Shown here in pieces: positions 44,588 through 53,443 of a stretch of DNA of 64,000 bases. The notes under the pieces are model-generated. The model saw only the letters and a list, made by a program, of their open reading frames with translations, was not told the origin of the DNA and made no database searches. Location of the stretch: the NCBI RefSeq assembly GCF_003176895.1, contig NZ_QGTD01000005.1:248001-312000 (forward strand), written 5' to 3'. The DNA is from Gracilibacillus dipsosauri (GTDB lineage: Bacteria; Bacillota; Bacilli; Bacillales; Amphibacillaceae). The translations under genes and the position numbers were made by a program. Position 1 is the stretch's first letter. Each line of letters starts with the position of its first letter.

Positions 44588-47371
44588 CTATTCCTTCCAT
44601 TGCTCTATTAATTTTTCGCTATATTTTTTTAAATCCTCTTGTGCCTCACTCGATATATTGTCAGCATTATTATTCAAATGCTTAAGGAAATCCTCTAGAC
44701 TTTTGATTGCTTGGTTCCACTTGTTTTTTTCATAATGCTTTTCTGCTACTGTTAATCGATTATTTAATATTTTGTAGCTTGGTTTGGCTATTTCTTCTGA
44801 TTTTACGTAATCACTTAATGCCATTCTCAATGAATCGATGGAAATCATTTCTTCTCTTTCAACTGCTAGCCATGCTAGAACCGGATCACTTCCACCTACT
44901 TTACTAACACTAATTTGTACGTCATCAGCCTGTTCTAATTCAAATTGAAGTCTTTCTTGGTGGGCTTTTGTGTCTTTATTTGTTGTGAATTCTACCGAAT
45001 CTAGCACATGACCAGTAGAATCTATGGCAGAGAACTTCATATTTCGTGTAGCACCCCACCATTCCTTGTAACCTGAAATAACTGTATATTTCCCCGGCTC
45101 TAAATTTATTTTGTAATCGATACTTTTATCGGCATGTGCCCACCAGCCACTATCATAAATATTGGTAGAGTCGGAAGTGCGAGAACCAATATCTGTCCCA
45201 ATGATTCCTGTATAACCCCAATTGCCATCATACTCTTGATCAGGGACATTATTGATAAGCTGATCACCTAATCTTTTCTTAACAGCCTGAAAAAAAGGAT
45301 CCTCTGTTGCAGCACCATGAATAAAATAATTGGTGCCCTGATTAATTACATCTACGGTTGCAGTTACTTCAAAACCATCAGCCATCGTCCCTGTAATCTT
45401 TTCTGAGTGATAAGGGGTAAAATCTATATCATTTGTTAGCCAATTAACTGATTCTGTCACCGTTTCACCAATCGCATTCTTTACTTCAAGTGTTTCTGGT
45501 AAACCTGAAGCACCTTCATCGGCAGTGACGGCGAATTCGGTTGGACCAACCACAGATACAATCGTATCTGGTTCTATAAGATTATACGTTTCTGTTAATA
45601 TACCGCTCGACTCTTCCCCGTCTACATAAGAAACCGCCTTTAGCGTTGTCTCGCCATAGGTTAGTGCAATCGGTTCCTCATATAATGTACTGTTCTCCGT
45701 TGGTTCAGAACCGTCCGTCGTATAGTAGATACGGGCATTACTATCTGGACTAGTGAGTGTAATAGATTGTTCCGATGGATAGGTTTCCCCTTCCTTATTA
45801 ACTACAGGTAATGCAGCAATTTCTCTATCTAGATTATTCGCATAAACCTGCATCTCTAGTAACCCATTTTCCCAGCTAGCCGTAGAATTATCATTATGGG
45901 CATTTTTTACGGCTGTCACATCTATCTTTACATAACGATATTTACCTTCTAACTGGTTGCTTTTAAAACCAGTCATTTTATTCTGGGATTCGTCCGCAAG
46001 CAACGTCCAATCTTTATTATTATTGCTACCTTGTACTGTATATTGATAGTATGCCTCTGAACCATTGAATTGCTTGAAGCTAAAGTCAACACGGGCTAAA
46101 TCATACACTTTTTCTAAATCAATCGTTGCAGACCATGGTACTTTATTTTGTTGATAATATTTCGTGTCTGGACTCCAAGTATCTGGTTCAAAATAATGAC
46201 CATCATTTATATAACGTAGTAACTTTCCTTCAATAACATTATCTTCCCCAAAGACAGGCTTACCTTCTGATACATTCGTTACATTAGGATGGACAAATTT
46301 CCCTGTATCAGAATCCATATACCAGCCAGGTTCAAATTCCATTGTCATTGTCTTTGTTTCATGATTTATTTCAAGTGGTAGCCAAACATAGGTGGAGAAT
46401 CCGATCGAATCAGGCTTCCAACGATCTCCCATATAAACATATTGAGAGCTGCCATCTTTGGCTTTTACCTCCATAATATTTGTTGGTTGACTATAAAAAG
46501 TCGTATTATTTCCTACTGGTTGAAGCTTAGCCCAACCTTCGGGGTTACTAATATCTGTTGTGTAGGAATACATTGCCTGGTTTGGATACCATCCAGATTG
46601 TCCTGAGGTGATGATATAATAAATGCCATTTGCTTTAATTAAAGCTGGGGCCTCTCTTCTTTGACCTGTAAATAATAAATAAGATTCATCCACTACCACA
46701 TTAGTACTATCTTCCGTAAGTGGATAAACTCTCATGTTCTCATGATCTTGTGTACTAATTAAATATCCTTCTCCCGTATCTGGATCTTGGAATACATTGA
46801 AATCACGTGAAGTAAAACCACCAGGTCTGAAATTATGATGGATCGTATAATGTCCGTCAATAGTATCCGAAGAAGCGATCAGCAACCGGGAAGCAGTATA
46901 ATTTTCTCCATTTTCCCAATGGGCAAATAAGACAAATTTTTCGCTATCTTCATCGTAAATAAGCTTCGGACGTTCCATATTAAAATTACCTGTTTCTGGA
47001 TCCACTAGACCAGGTGATTCATCTGTGTTTTCTCCTGGATTTGTTTCATCTGAAAGAATCGTTTTAACGAATTTCCAATTTAATAAATCCTTTGAACGAT
47101 AAAGATTAGCTCCATGTGTATCGTGTGTATTATCAGATTTGTCTTCGCCAATCCAGTAATACCAGCCATCATATTCAAGAAAACCTCCACCATGTGCTTG
47201 AATATGATTTCCATCCGTATCATTCCAAATTTCCCCTACCGGAACACCTTGGTAATTAGTAGTAGCTGAGGAAGTAGCTAAGCTTGCTGCAATAGATATG
47301 GGGACAATTCCGCTAAACATTAGCATTAAAACCGTAGACAAAAATATTTTTTTTGCTTTTAAGTCTTTCAT
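44588..47371 (-). CDS. secreted GH43 (subfamily 24-like) exo-beta-1,3-galactanase with accessory domains
   Basis: 927 residues with a signal peptide (MKDLKAKKIFLSTVLMLMFSG...AAS). The five-bladed propeller starts VGEIWNDTDGNHIQAHGGGFLEYDGWYYWIGEDK; NMERPKLIYDEDSEKFVLFAHW, GGFTSRDFNVFQDPDTGEGYLIS and YYIITSGQSGWYPNQAMY match exo-beta-1,3-galactanases. Then come an F5/8C-like domain (about 380-525), a chitobiase-C-like repeat (YPSEQSITLTSPDSNARIYYTTDGSEP), an Ig-like domain, a further CBM-like domain and a FIMAH-type helical tail. It probably releases galactose or branched oligosaccharides from the beta-1,3-galactan backbone. ATG after AGGAGGAG. Confidence 0.87.
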   Translation of the reverse strand: MKDLKAKKIFLSTVLMLMFSGIVPISIAASLATSSATTNYQGVPVGEIWNDTDGNHIQAHGGGFLEYDGWYYWIGEDKSDNTHDTHGANLYRSKDLLNWKFVKTILSDETNPGENTDESPGLVDPETGNFNMERPKLIYDEDSEKFVLFAHWENGENYTASRLLIASSDTIDGHYTIHHNFRPGGFTSRDFNVFQDPDTGEGYLISTQDHENMRVYPLTEDSTNVVVDESYLLFTGQRREAPALIKANGIYYIITSGQSGWYPNQAMYSYTTDISNPEGWAKLQPVGNNTTFYSQPTNIMEVKAKDGSSQYVYMGDRWKPDSIGFSTYVWLPLEINHETKTMTMEFEPGWYMDSDTGKFVHPNVTNVSEGKPVFGEDNVIEGKLLRYINDGHYFEPDTWSPDTKYYQQNKVPWSATIDLEKVYDLARVDFSFKQFNGSEAYYQYTVQGSNNNKDWTLLADESQNKMTGFKSNQLEGKYRYVKIDVTAVKNAHNDNSTASWENGLLEMQVYANNLDREIAALPVVNKEGETYPSEQSITLTSPDSNARIYYTTDGSEPTENSTLYEEPIALTYGETTLKAVSYVDGEESSGILTETYNLIEPDTIVSVVGPTEFAVTADEGASGLPETLEVKNAIGETVTESVNWLTNDIDFTPYHSEKITGTMADGFEVTATVDVINQGTNYFIHGAATEDPFFQAVKKRLGDQLINNVPDQEYDGNWGYTGIIGTDIGSRTSDSTNIYDSGWWAHADKSIDYKINLEPGKYTVISGYKEWWGATRNMKFSAIDSTGHVLDSVEFTTNKDTKAHQERLQFELEQADDVQISVSKVGGSDPVLAWLAVEREEMISIDSLRMALSDYVKSEEIAKPSYKILNNRLTVAEKHYEKNKWNQAIKSLEDFLKHLNNNADNISSEAQEDLKKYSEKLIEQWKE

Positions 47372-47425
47372 TTTCCACTCCTCCTCTTGTTTTTGAATCA
47401 TTAAGTGGTTACACACTTTAGGTAT

Positions 47426-47464
47426 GGGGCTAGCCATCGCACTAGCCCCAGCTTGATTTAAGCT
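47426..47464 (-). promoter_or_regulatory. intercistronic hairpins between the GH30 and GH43 genes
   Basis: GGGGCTAG (47426-47433) pairs perfectly with CTAGCCCC (47442-47449), and AGCTT with AAGCT (47450-47464) forms a second small stem. No T-run follows on the minus strand, so this is more likely an mRNA processing or stabilising structure than a terminator. Confidence 0.55.
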
Positions 47465-47483
47465 AGTCTCAGTGAATGGCTTT

Positions 47484-50400
47484 CTATTTTTTTTCTAATT
47501 CGGCTACTATTTCGTCAACATAATGGCTAATCTCTTGAATGATACTCTCAGAAACATGCTTCCGATTTTTGTTGCTCGTTAAATGTTTTTGAAAATTTTC
47601 TAGACTCTTAATGGTTTGCTTCAACTTATTATCCCGATAATGTTTTTCCGCTTGCCTAAGTCTATTACTCATTACTTTTACCATAGGTCCAGAGATTTCT
47701 CCTGATTCGACATTACTGTTAAATAAGGCTGTTAACCCTGCAATCGTCCCTTTTCCATCATCGGGGTTTTGCTTTACAGTAAAATGTACTTGATACGTAT
47801 TGGTATTCTCTTGGTCTTCGGAAGTAACGATTATCGATGCTTTCCCTGGGACAGAGTCTGGTAAAACTACTTCATATGTCGCAAACAAATCTGTAGGTGT
47901 TACGATAATAGATGGGATGTCGGTTTCTTTTTCCACTTCTAATTCATAAGTGAATTGGTCTGATCGGAAGCCTTCTAGCTTTTCCTCGTTAACTAAAATA
48001 TTAGTTAATGTGGCATCCTCGCCTATTATAGGACTATCCCCTACGCCCATTACCTCCATTTCAACGACAGCAATACACGTTTCAGGCATTGCCTTTAGCT
48101 GTGCTCTAATCTTTGATGTGGTTATTTCATCAAAGGTTATCGTTTTTTCATCCTTATCTTCTATGATTGCGTCCGAATTTTTGATTTTTGTCCAGTCGGA
48201 GCCATTCCAATATTCTAGATATAAGGATTCTGGTGGTCTTGTTCCACCTTCATCGTCGTAAAAGGTAAATCTCACTTCGGAAATTGCTTCTGTCTTACCA
48301 AAGTCTATTTGTATCCAGTCCTTTTCACGCCATTCATTTGGATCCCAATTTGTCCACCTATTACTGGAGTAATCTCCATCATTAATTCGATCCACATCAT
48401 CCCATTGACCTGTAAAAGAGGCACTAGCAGCCGGGTACTCCTCGACATTTTCTTGGAGTGCTATATTTTCGATAGCAGCCTCCCTTACTTGTACTTTAGC
48501 GATTACCTTTTGGGTGCTACCAGTGACGAGACCATGTACCGTAAATTGTCCAAGTTCATCATATTTGGATTGATCTATTTCCTCCCAATCTACAGGAACA
48601 TTAATTTTTTCCCCAATTGCTAGCTGTGCTTCAACAAAGGATGGTAAGGAGGGTGCATTACCGATAACTGTTTTTAATTTTGGTTCTATCACATTTACTA
48701 TCTCACTTACATATACGATAGCCTTTGCTTTTAAATCTGTTCCCGCAACCTTACCTTCCACGGTAAATTTCCCTTCCTTTTCATATTGGTCAGAAGATAT
48801 CTCCTCCCAGATTACTTTTTCCTCCACAATATCTCCATTACCATAATGTGCGATTACTGCTTCAGGTAAGCGTGGAGCTTTGTTAATACTTGTCCAAATT
48901 GTGGTGTCTTCTAATTTAGTAATGCCTGCCTCAAAAATTCTCCATGCCTGATTTGCACCTGCATTAGCCTTCCAAACACCTGCTGAGGCTCCTTCTTCTT
49001 TTGATTGGCCACCTATTTCTAGTAACGTTCTGCTTTCTACATTGATAAACATATATTCCTCTTTACCAGTAGTAGAGATAATCCATTGCTGAGCCCCCGT
49101 TCCACTATCCTCAGCTAGTATGACTTTTCCGTCTTGGTGGGTTAACACTTGATTTGTTTCCTTATTCACGATTCGGTATTTTTCCATCGTCGTATAGCTA
49201 TCCGTTATCTTTTCAATTTTCCATTCCTGACTAACCTTTCCTCGTTCTGTTGAGTACTGAACAGCTTTTTCCTTTTCTACATCTAATACCTTTTGACTGT
49301 GCTTATTTTCTAGTTTAAACACTTTATTATCTGATAAGTATACTTCCTCCTTCTTCACCCCAGAGACACCAGAAATAACAAATGTTGTAACCGACTTTGG
49401 TGCTACAGATGTGATAAGCTGATCATTTTCAACCTGTATTGTTTCTCCTTGTGTGAGATTACTGTCAGCTGACGTAGTATATGGCACGGCAGAAGCTGAC
49501 TGTTTTACCACATCAAATCCTGAGAGGTCGATGTCGATCTTTTCAGCGTTTTCGGTATGATTGGTATAAACGACAACCGCTTCCTGATTTTCCTTATTAA
49601 TGGCTGCTAGTGTATTGTTATTATCTGTATTAATAACGTTATAGCCTGGTCGAATAAACTTCGAATAATTTGCCATCGTGTAATATTTTTTATTTTTGTG
49701 CCATTCTAGCTCGTCAAAATTATCAGGGTCAAAGTCCACTTGAATGAGACCCCAATTCGAATTTTCATTGTCTTCATTCATGTTTATTTGGTCTTCAATA
49801 GCTTGCCAAAGCACCCAAGCTCGTGGCTCTAAATTCATAATATCCGATGCAATACGTTCTGATAACTCCAATCCTGGTTCGATATGATCAAAATCCTGTG
49901 GGACACTTCCTCCTAAGTCCACTTCTGACATCCATAGACGCTTCTTCTCGCCCTTGGCTAGATCACGGACAGCGGTTCTTTCACCAGGCCAGTATGTGTG
50001 TACATTCATCTGACCTACATTTTCCTTTGTCGTTACATCGTATTGCTCCCAATTCTGTCTGAATTTTTGTGGATTTGTTTCATCCATTGCAGATACGACA
50101 GTTCCTAATTGTAGCTCCTTTAGTTGTTCACTTACTTCCTTAATGATTTTCGCCTGGGATTCTGGTGACCAATTCGATCCTTCCTGTCTACCTAAGGCAC
50201 CCCAATAGCCTGTATTAGGCTCATTAACAGGGGATAATGTATGAATATCTATACCTTTTTCTTCTTCTAAATATTGGACTACTCGAGTCAAATAAATGGC
50301 GAATTCTTCAAATTTATCTCGTTGGAGGTTATCCTCCCAGGAATCAAAGTTTCCTGAAGTGTACCCACTATTCGTCATAAAATATGGCGGAGAATTAGAA

Positions 50401-50936
50401 AACGCTTCAAATAAATTAGCTCCTCTTTTCTTTGCGGCTTCTAACCACCATTGTTGATTTTGGTCTTTATCCCAGTCCCAATGATCGGGGTTATTTGGAT
50501 CCCACCAATCATCTGGTTCTTCCCAATCGTCTCCTGCATTTTCTGGTGGGCTATATTCTGCTGGTCGATTCCAATATCCTGGTACGGCACCACCAAGACG
50601 CATATATGGCTCTGTTTCTGGTGAATCCTCTCCACCGATGTTATAACGTGCAATATTAAAGTTTAAACCATCCTCTCCAAATAGCGCATCTGCTAGTTCA
50701 TTTTTTATGTGATCAGGCCAGCCTCCTGTGATGTTAGCAAACCATACCAATGCCGTCCCCCAGCCTTCAAAGGATTTATGCTGATAACTAGGATCTAATT
50801 TGATCATCGTTTTCACCTCCCCCTCTTCTTTAATGGGGCTTTGCTGTGCGTTTATACGAATAGGGTGCTGAATGATACTTAACAGCAATAGAAAAATACC
50901 TCCTAAAGCGATTGTTTTTCTTAATGATAATTTCAA
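47484..50936 (-). CDS. secreted GH30 endo-beta-1,6-galactanase-like enzyme, multimodular
   Basis: 1150 residues. Signal peptide 1-30. The GH30 barrel plus beta-domain (about 45-545) shows FEGWGTALVWFANITGGWP and LNFNIARYNIGGEDS, acid/base Glu239 in SPVNEPNTGYWG and nucleophile Glu338 in LWMSEVDLGG, a pattern of subfamily 5 galactanases. Then a ricin-B/CBM13-like domain (about 555-690), two Ig-like Big_4 repeats (about 700-835), an F5/8C domain (about 840-975), a cadherin-like Ig domain (ATLTNILVNEEKLEGF...) and a FIMAH-type tail. Expected to cut beta-1,6-galactan side chains of arabinogalactan outside the cell. First of three hydrolase genes in operon A. Confidence 0.87.
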   Translation of the reverse strand: MKLSLRKTIALGGIFLLLLSIIQHPIRINAQQSPIKEEGEVKTMIKLDPSYQHKSFEGWGTALVWFANITGGWPDHIKNELADALFGEDGLNFNIARYNIGGEDSPETEPYMRLGGAVPGYWNRPAEYSPPENAGDDWEEPDDWWDPNNPDHWDWDKDQNQQWWLEAAKKRGANLFEAFSNSPPYFMTNSGYTSGNFDSWEDNLQRDKFEEFAIYLTRVVQYLEEEKGIDIHTLSPVNEPNTGYWGALGRQEGSNWSPESQAKIIKEVSEQLKELQLGTVVSAMDETNPQKFRQNWEQYDVTTKENVGQMNVHTYWPGERTAVRDLAKGEKKRLWMSEVDLGGSVPQDFDHIEPGLELSERIASDIMNLEPRAWVLWQAIEDQINMNEDNENSNWGLIQVDFDPDNFDELEWHKNKKYYTMANYSKFIRPGYNVINTDNNNTLAAINKENQEAVVVYTNHTENAEKIDIDLSGFDVVKQSASAVPYTTSADSNLTQGETIQVENDQLITSVAPKSVTTFVISGVSGVKKEEVYLSDNKVFKLENKHSQKVLDVEKEKAVQYSTERGKVSQEWKIEKITDSYTTMEKYRIVNKETNQVLTHQDGKVILAEDSGTGAQQWIISTTGKEEYMFINVESRTLLEIGGQSKEEGASAGVWKANAGANQAWRIFEAGITKLEDTTIWTSINKAPRLPEAVIAHYGNGDIVEEKVIWEEISSDQYEKEGKFTVEGKVAGTDLKAKAIVYVSEIVNVIEPKLKTVIGNAPSLPSFVEAQLAIGEKINVPVDWEEIDQSKYDELGQFTVHGLVTGSTQKVIAKVQVREAAIENIALQENVEEYPAASASFTGQWDDVDRINDGDYSSNRWTNWDPNEWREKDWIQIDFGKTEAISEVRFTFYDDEGGTRPPESLYLEYWNGSDWTKIKNSDAIIEDKDEKTITFDEITTSKIRAQLKAMPETCIAVVEMEVMGVGDSPIIGEDATLTNILVNEEKLEGFRSDQFTYELEVEKETDIPSIIVTPTDLFATYEVVLPDSVPGKASIIVTSEDQENTNTYQVHFTVKQNPDDGKGTIAGLTALFNSNVESGEISGPMVKVMSNRLRQAEKHYRDNKLKQTIKSLENFQKHLTSNKNRKHVSESIIQEISHYVDEIVAELEKK

Positions 50937-50965
50937 CTTAATTCATCCTTTCTGCATTCATTACA

Positions 50966-51592
50966 CTAAGCACTCTTCCCTTCTACTTGCTCAAGCTTTC
51001 GAAAAATATTAGAAGCAATATACATCGTCACTAAACTTGTCATACTTCCTGAAAAAAATGGGATTAATCCAGGTAATAAAAGAAATAATAGACAGATTAA
51101 TAGAATCGAAAAAGCTAAAGCTAACATGTGAAATGGATGACTGATAACGATCATGGCAGAGTATTTAAGGTAGTGAAAAATAGATAGCTTAGCGTGACTA
51201 AATAAAGGAAATGACATACAGATAATCAATATGAAGTAACAAGTCGTAACGAGAGTAATCACCTGAAATAAATCACCTATCACCCCCTCTAACCCGCTTA
51301 TTAACAGATAGTAGACAGATAAAAGATAAACAAGGATTAAATGTGTGTATACTAATAAATTTGCTTGAAAGAAATTTTTCTTAAAATTGTGCCAAAAAAC
51401 TTGAAAAACTGGCACCTCTTCCTTTTCTAAGATCCATTTTCTGCTCACGGAAAACATCGCCAAAGTTGCAGGCCCAAATCCGAGAAACACCAATCCAATA
51501 AGAGTAAATAAGAACCATAGAATATTTAGATAGGTTAGCTTCATCACCCATTCACAACAATTGTACAATCCATTCAAATTAACCTTCTTCAT
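50966..51592 (-). CDS. DUF624 membrane protein (YesL-like), operon A
   Basis: 208 residues with about five helices. NGLYNCCEWVMKLTYLNILWFLFTLIGLVFLGFGPATLAMFSVSRKW is the family's N-terminal signature. It sits between the permease and hydrolase genes. The ATG at 51592 follows AGGGGTGGG; the GTG at 51601 overlaps that site. Function unknown; its presence in both operons of the locus points to a role tied to each CUT1 importer. Confidence 0.85.
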   Translation of the reverse strand: MKKVNLNGLYNCCEWVMKLTYLNILWFLFTLIGLVFLGFGPATLAMFSVSRKWILEKEEVPVFQVFWHNFKKNFFQANLLVYTHLILVYLLSVYYLLISGLEGVIGDLFQVITLVTTCYFILIICMSFPLFSHAKLSIFHYLKYSAMIVISHPFHMLALAFSILLICLLFLLLPGLIPFFSGSMTSLVTMYIASNIFRKLEQVEGKSA

Positions 51593-51606
51593 TTCGCCCA
51601 CCCCTA

Positions 51607-52491
51607 TTATCCTTTTAAAGACCCACCGATCTTAATACCTGATAAGATATACTTTTGTAAAAATAAGAACAAAAGGAGTGGTGGTATCAATGCAGTTAAA
51701 GAAGCAGCGAACAAGATTCCATAATCCGTTATACCGTCTCTTTCCCCCTGCAATGAGTATAGCCCTAATTGTAATGGGAATTTATCTGGGTCACTTAAAT
51801 AAATCAAAGGACCGAGAAAATCATTCCAGTGGAAATTAAAGGTCATAATCCCTATTGTTACCATAATAGGCAAGCAGAGTGGGGCAATAATTTTCAATAA
51901 AATCTGAAAGGAATTTGCCCCATCCATGTAAGCTGATTCATCTAGCTCCTTAGGTAAAGTCTTGATGAACTGTCGAATCAAAAATATATTAAACGGAACA
52001 CCAAAGGCACTTGGTACAATTAAAGGCAAATAAGTATTCACCCACCCTAATTCAGAGAATAATAGGAATTGGGGAACGAGTGTAACTTGTTCAGGAATCA
52101 TCATGGTAGCCAAAACGATTAAAAATAGTGGTCCATTTAATGGTGATTTAAATCTAGCAAAACCATAAGCAACAAAGAAAGAAGAGGCAAGAACAAAAAT
52201 AATATTAAATGCGACAATGATCATACTGTTCCATGCATAGGAAACCATTGGAAAACTTGATAACATATTGATATAGTTCTGCCACATGAATGTCTCCGGA
52301 ATCCATTGAATAGGAACAGTAAAAATTTCCCCATTAGGTTTTAAGGATCCTGATAATGTCCAAACAAGTGGGAGCATAAATACGATGGTACCACCAATTA
52401 AAAGAATGTACTTTATCATTAACAGAACTAGTCTGCTTTTATGCTGTTTGTTCGTGTCCCTCATCGGAACTGCGACTTGACCATTATTCAT
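51607..52491 (-). CDS. ABC sugar permease, MalG/CUT1 type (operon A)
   Basis: 294 residues, six helices. EAA loop PKELDESAYMDGANSFQILLKIIAPLCLPIMVT and the C-terminal ILSGIKIGGSLKG are CUT1 features. The start overlaps the stop of the MalF-like gene by 8 bp, with AAGGTGGG 10-13 nt upstream. The aligned operon B protein is clearly a paralogue, not a recent duplicate. Confidence 0.92.
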   Translation of the reverse strand: MNNGQVAVPMRDTNKQHKSRLVLLMIKYILLIGGTIVFMLPLVWTLSGSLKPNGEIFTVPIQWIPETFMWQNYINMLSSFPMVSYAWNSMIIVAFNIIFVLASSFFVAYGFARFKSPLNGPLFLIVLATMMIPEQVTLVPQFLLFSELGWVNTYLPLIVPSAFGVPFNIFLIRQFIKTLPKELDESAYMDGANSFQILLKIIAPLCLPIMVTIGIMTFNFHWNDFLGPLIYLSDPDKFPLQLGLYSLQGERDGITDYGILFAASLTALIPPLLLFLFLQKYILSGIKIGGSLKG

Positions 52492-53371
52492 AATCGTAAT
52501 ACACCCACCTTTTGGATAAATATAAATTCAAGATGGTAATCATTAATATAATGACAAACATAATCCAAGCTAATGCAGATGCATAGCCCATTTGAAAATA
52601 TTCAAATGCATGGTGATAGAGGTGAATCATCAAGGTATCGGTCCAAGCAGGATCGAGGCCTGGAATAATCATTGGCTCGATAAACATTTTTAGTGTTCCG
52701 ATAATTTCCATTGTTGCAACAAACAATACAGCTGGACTAATCGCCGGAAATGTTATGGACCAGAACTTGCGGAATGGAGAAGCTCCATCCATTTCTGCAG
52801 CCTCATGTAATTCCTTTGGCACACTAGATAAGGCAGGTAAAAAGATCAGTAAGCTTCCTCCAACACCCCATAGCTTGACAAGCACAACGGTTGGCTTTGC
52901 CCAATTCGGATCACTTGACCAACCAGGTCCATCTATCCCGACTAAAGAGAGCATGGCATTAACTAAACCAACATTCTGCCCGTTAACCCCAGGTGCTAAC
53001 ATATAATTCCAAAGCAACAGAATCGCCACACCACCAAAAATGGCTGGTAAATAAAAAGCTGTTCGAAATATCATAATCCCGGGAATTGCTCGTAATAGAA
53101 GTAAAGAAATCATTAGCCCAAGAAAAACATGTAAGGGAACTCCTAAAATAGTGTAATAAATCGTATTCCACAATGAGCTCCAAAATCTGTCGTTTGAGAC
53201 AAGCTCGATATAATTACTTATACCAATCCAAGTATGTGGTGATAAGATATCATATTCGGTGAAGCTTAAATAAAGTGATACGAGCATTGGACCTGCTGTA
53301 AAAACTAAAAAACCAAATATCCATGGCGAAACGTATAATAAGAACTGCTTTCGTTCATTTCTCACAGCCAT
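52484..53371 (-). CDS. ABC sugar permease, MalF/UgpA type (operon A)
   Basis: About 295 residues, six helices; the N-terminus FLLYVSPWIFGFLVFTAGPMLVSLYLSFTEY and EAA loop PKELHEAAEMDGASPFRKFWSITFPAISPA identify it. The start is not certain: ATG 53371 is only one base from GGGGG, the GTG at 53365 has ideal spacing, and the ATG at 53386 has no ribosome binding site. A strong hairpin lies in the gap after the binding-protein gene. Confidence 0.91.
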   Translation of the reverse strand: MAVRNERKQFLLYVSPWIFGFLVFTAGPMLVSLYLSFTEYDILSPHTWIGISNYIELVSNDRFWSSLWNTIYYTILGVPLHVFLGLMISLLLLRAIPGIMIFRTAFYLPAIFGGVAILLLWNYMLAPGVNGQNVGLVNAMLSLVGIDGPGWSSDPNWAKPTVVLVKLWGVGGSLLIFLPALSSVPKELHEAAEMDGASPFRKFWSITFPAISPAVLFVATMEIIGTLKMFIEPMIIPGLDPAWTDTLMIHLYHHAFEYFQMGYASALAWIMFVIILMITILNLYLSKRWVYYDYE

Positions 53372-53397
53372 TCCCCCTTCTAGCATGTCAAGATCAA

Positions 53398-53432
53398 ACT
53401 TGGTTTAGGATCTTCCTTATCCTAAACCAAGT
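53398..53432 (-). promoter_or_regulatory. intercistronic hairpin between binding protein and permease genes of operon A
   Basis: ACTTGGTTTAGGAT (53398-53411) and ATCCTAAACCAAGT (53419-53432) form a perfect 14-bp stem with a 7-nt loop and no T-run on the minus strand. Such structures after binding-protein genes protect the upstream mRNA and raise binding protein over permease (known for malE-malF). Confidence 0.6.
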
Positions 53433-53443
53433 AGAACAATGGA

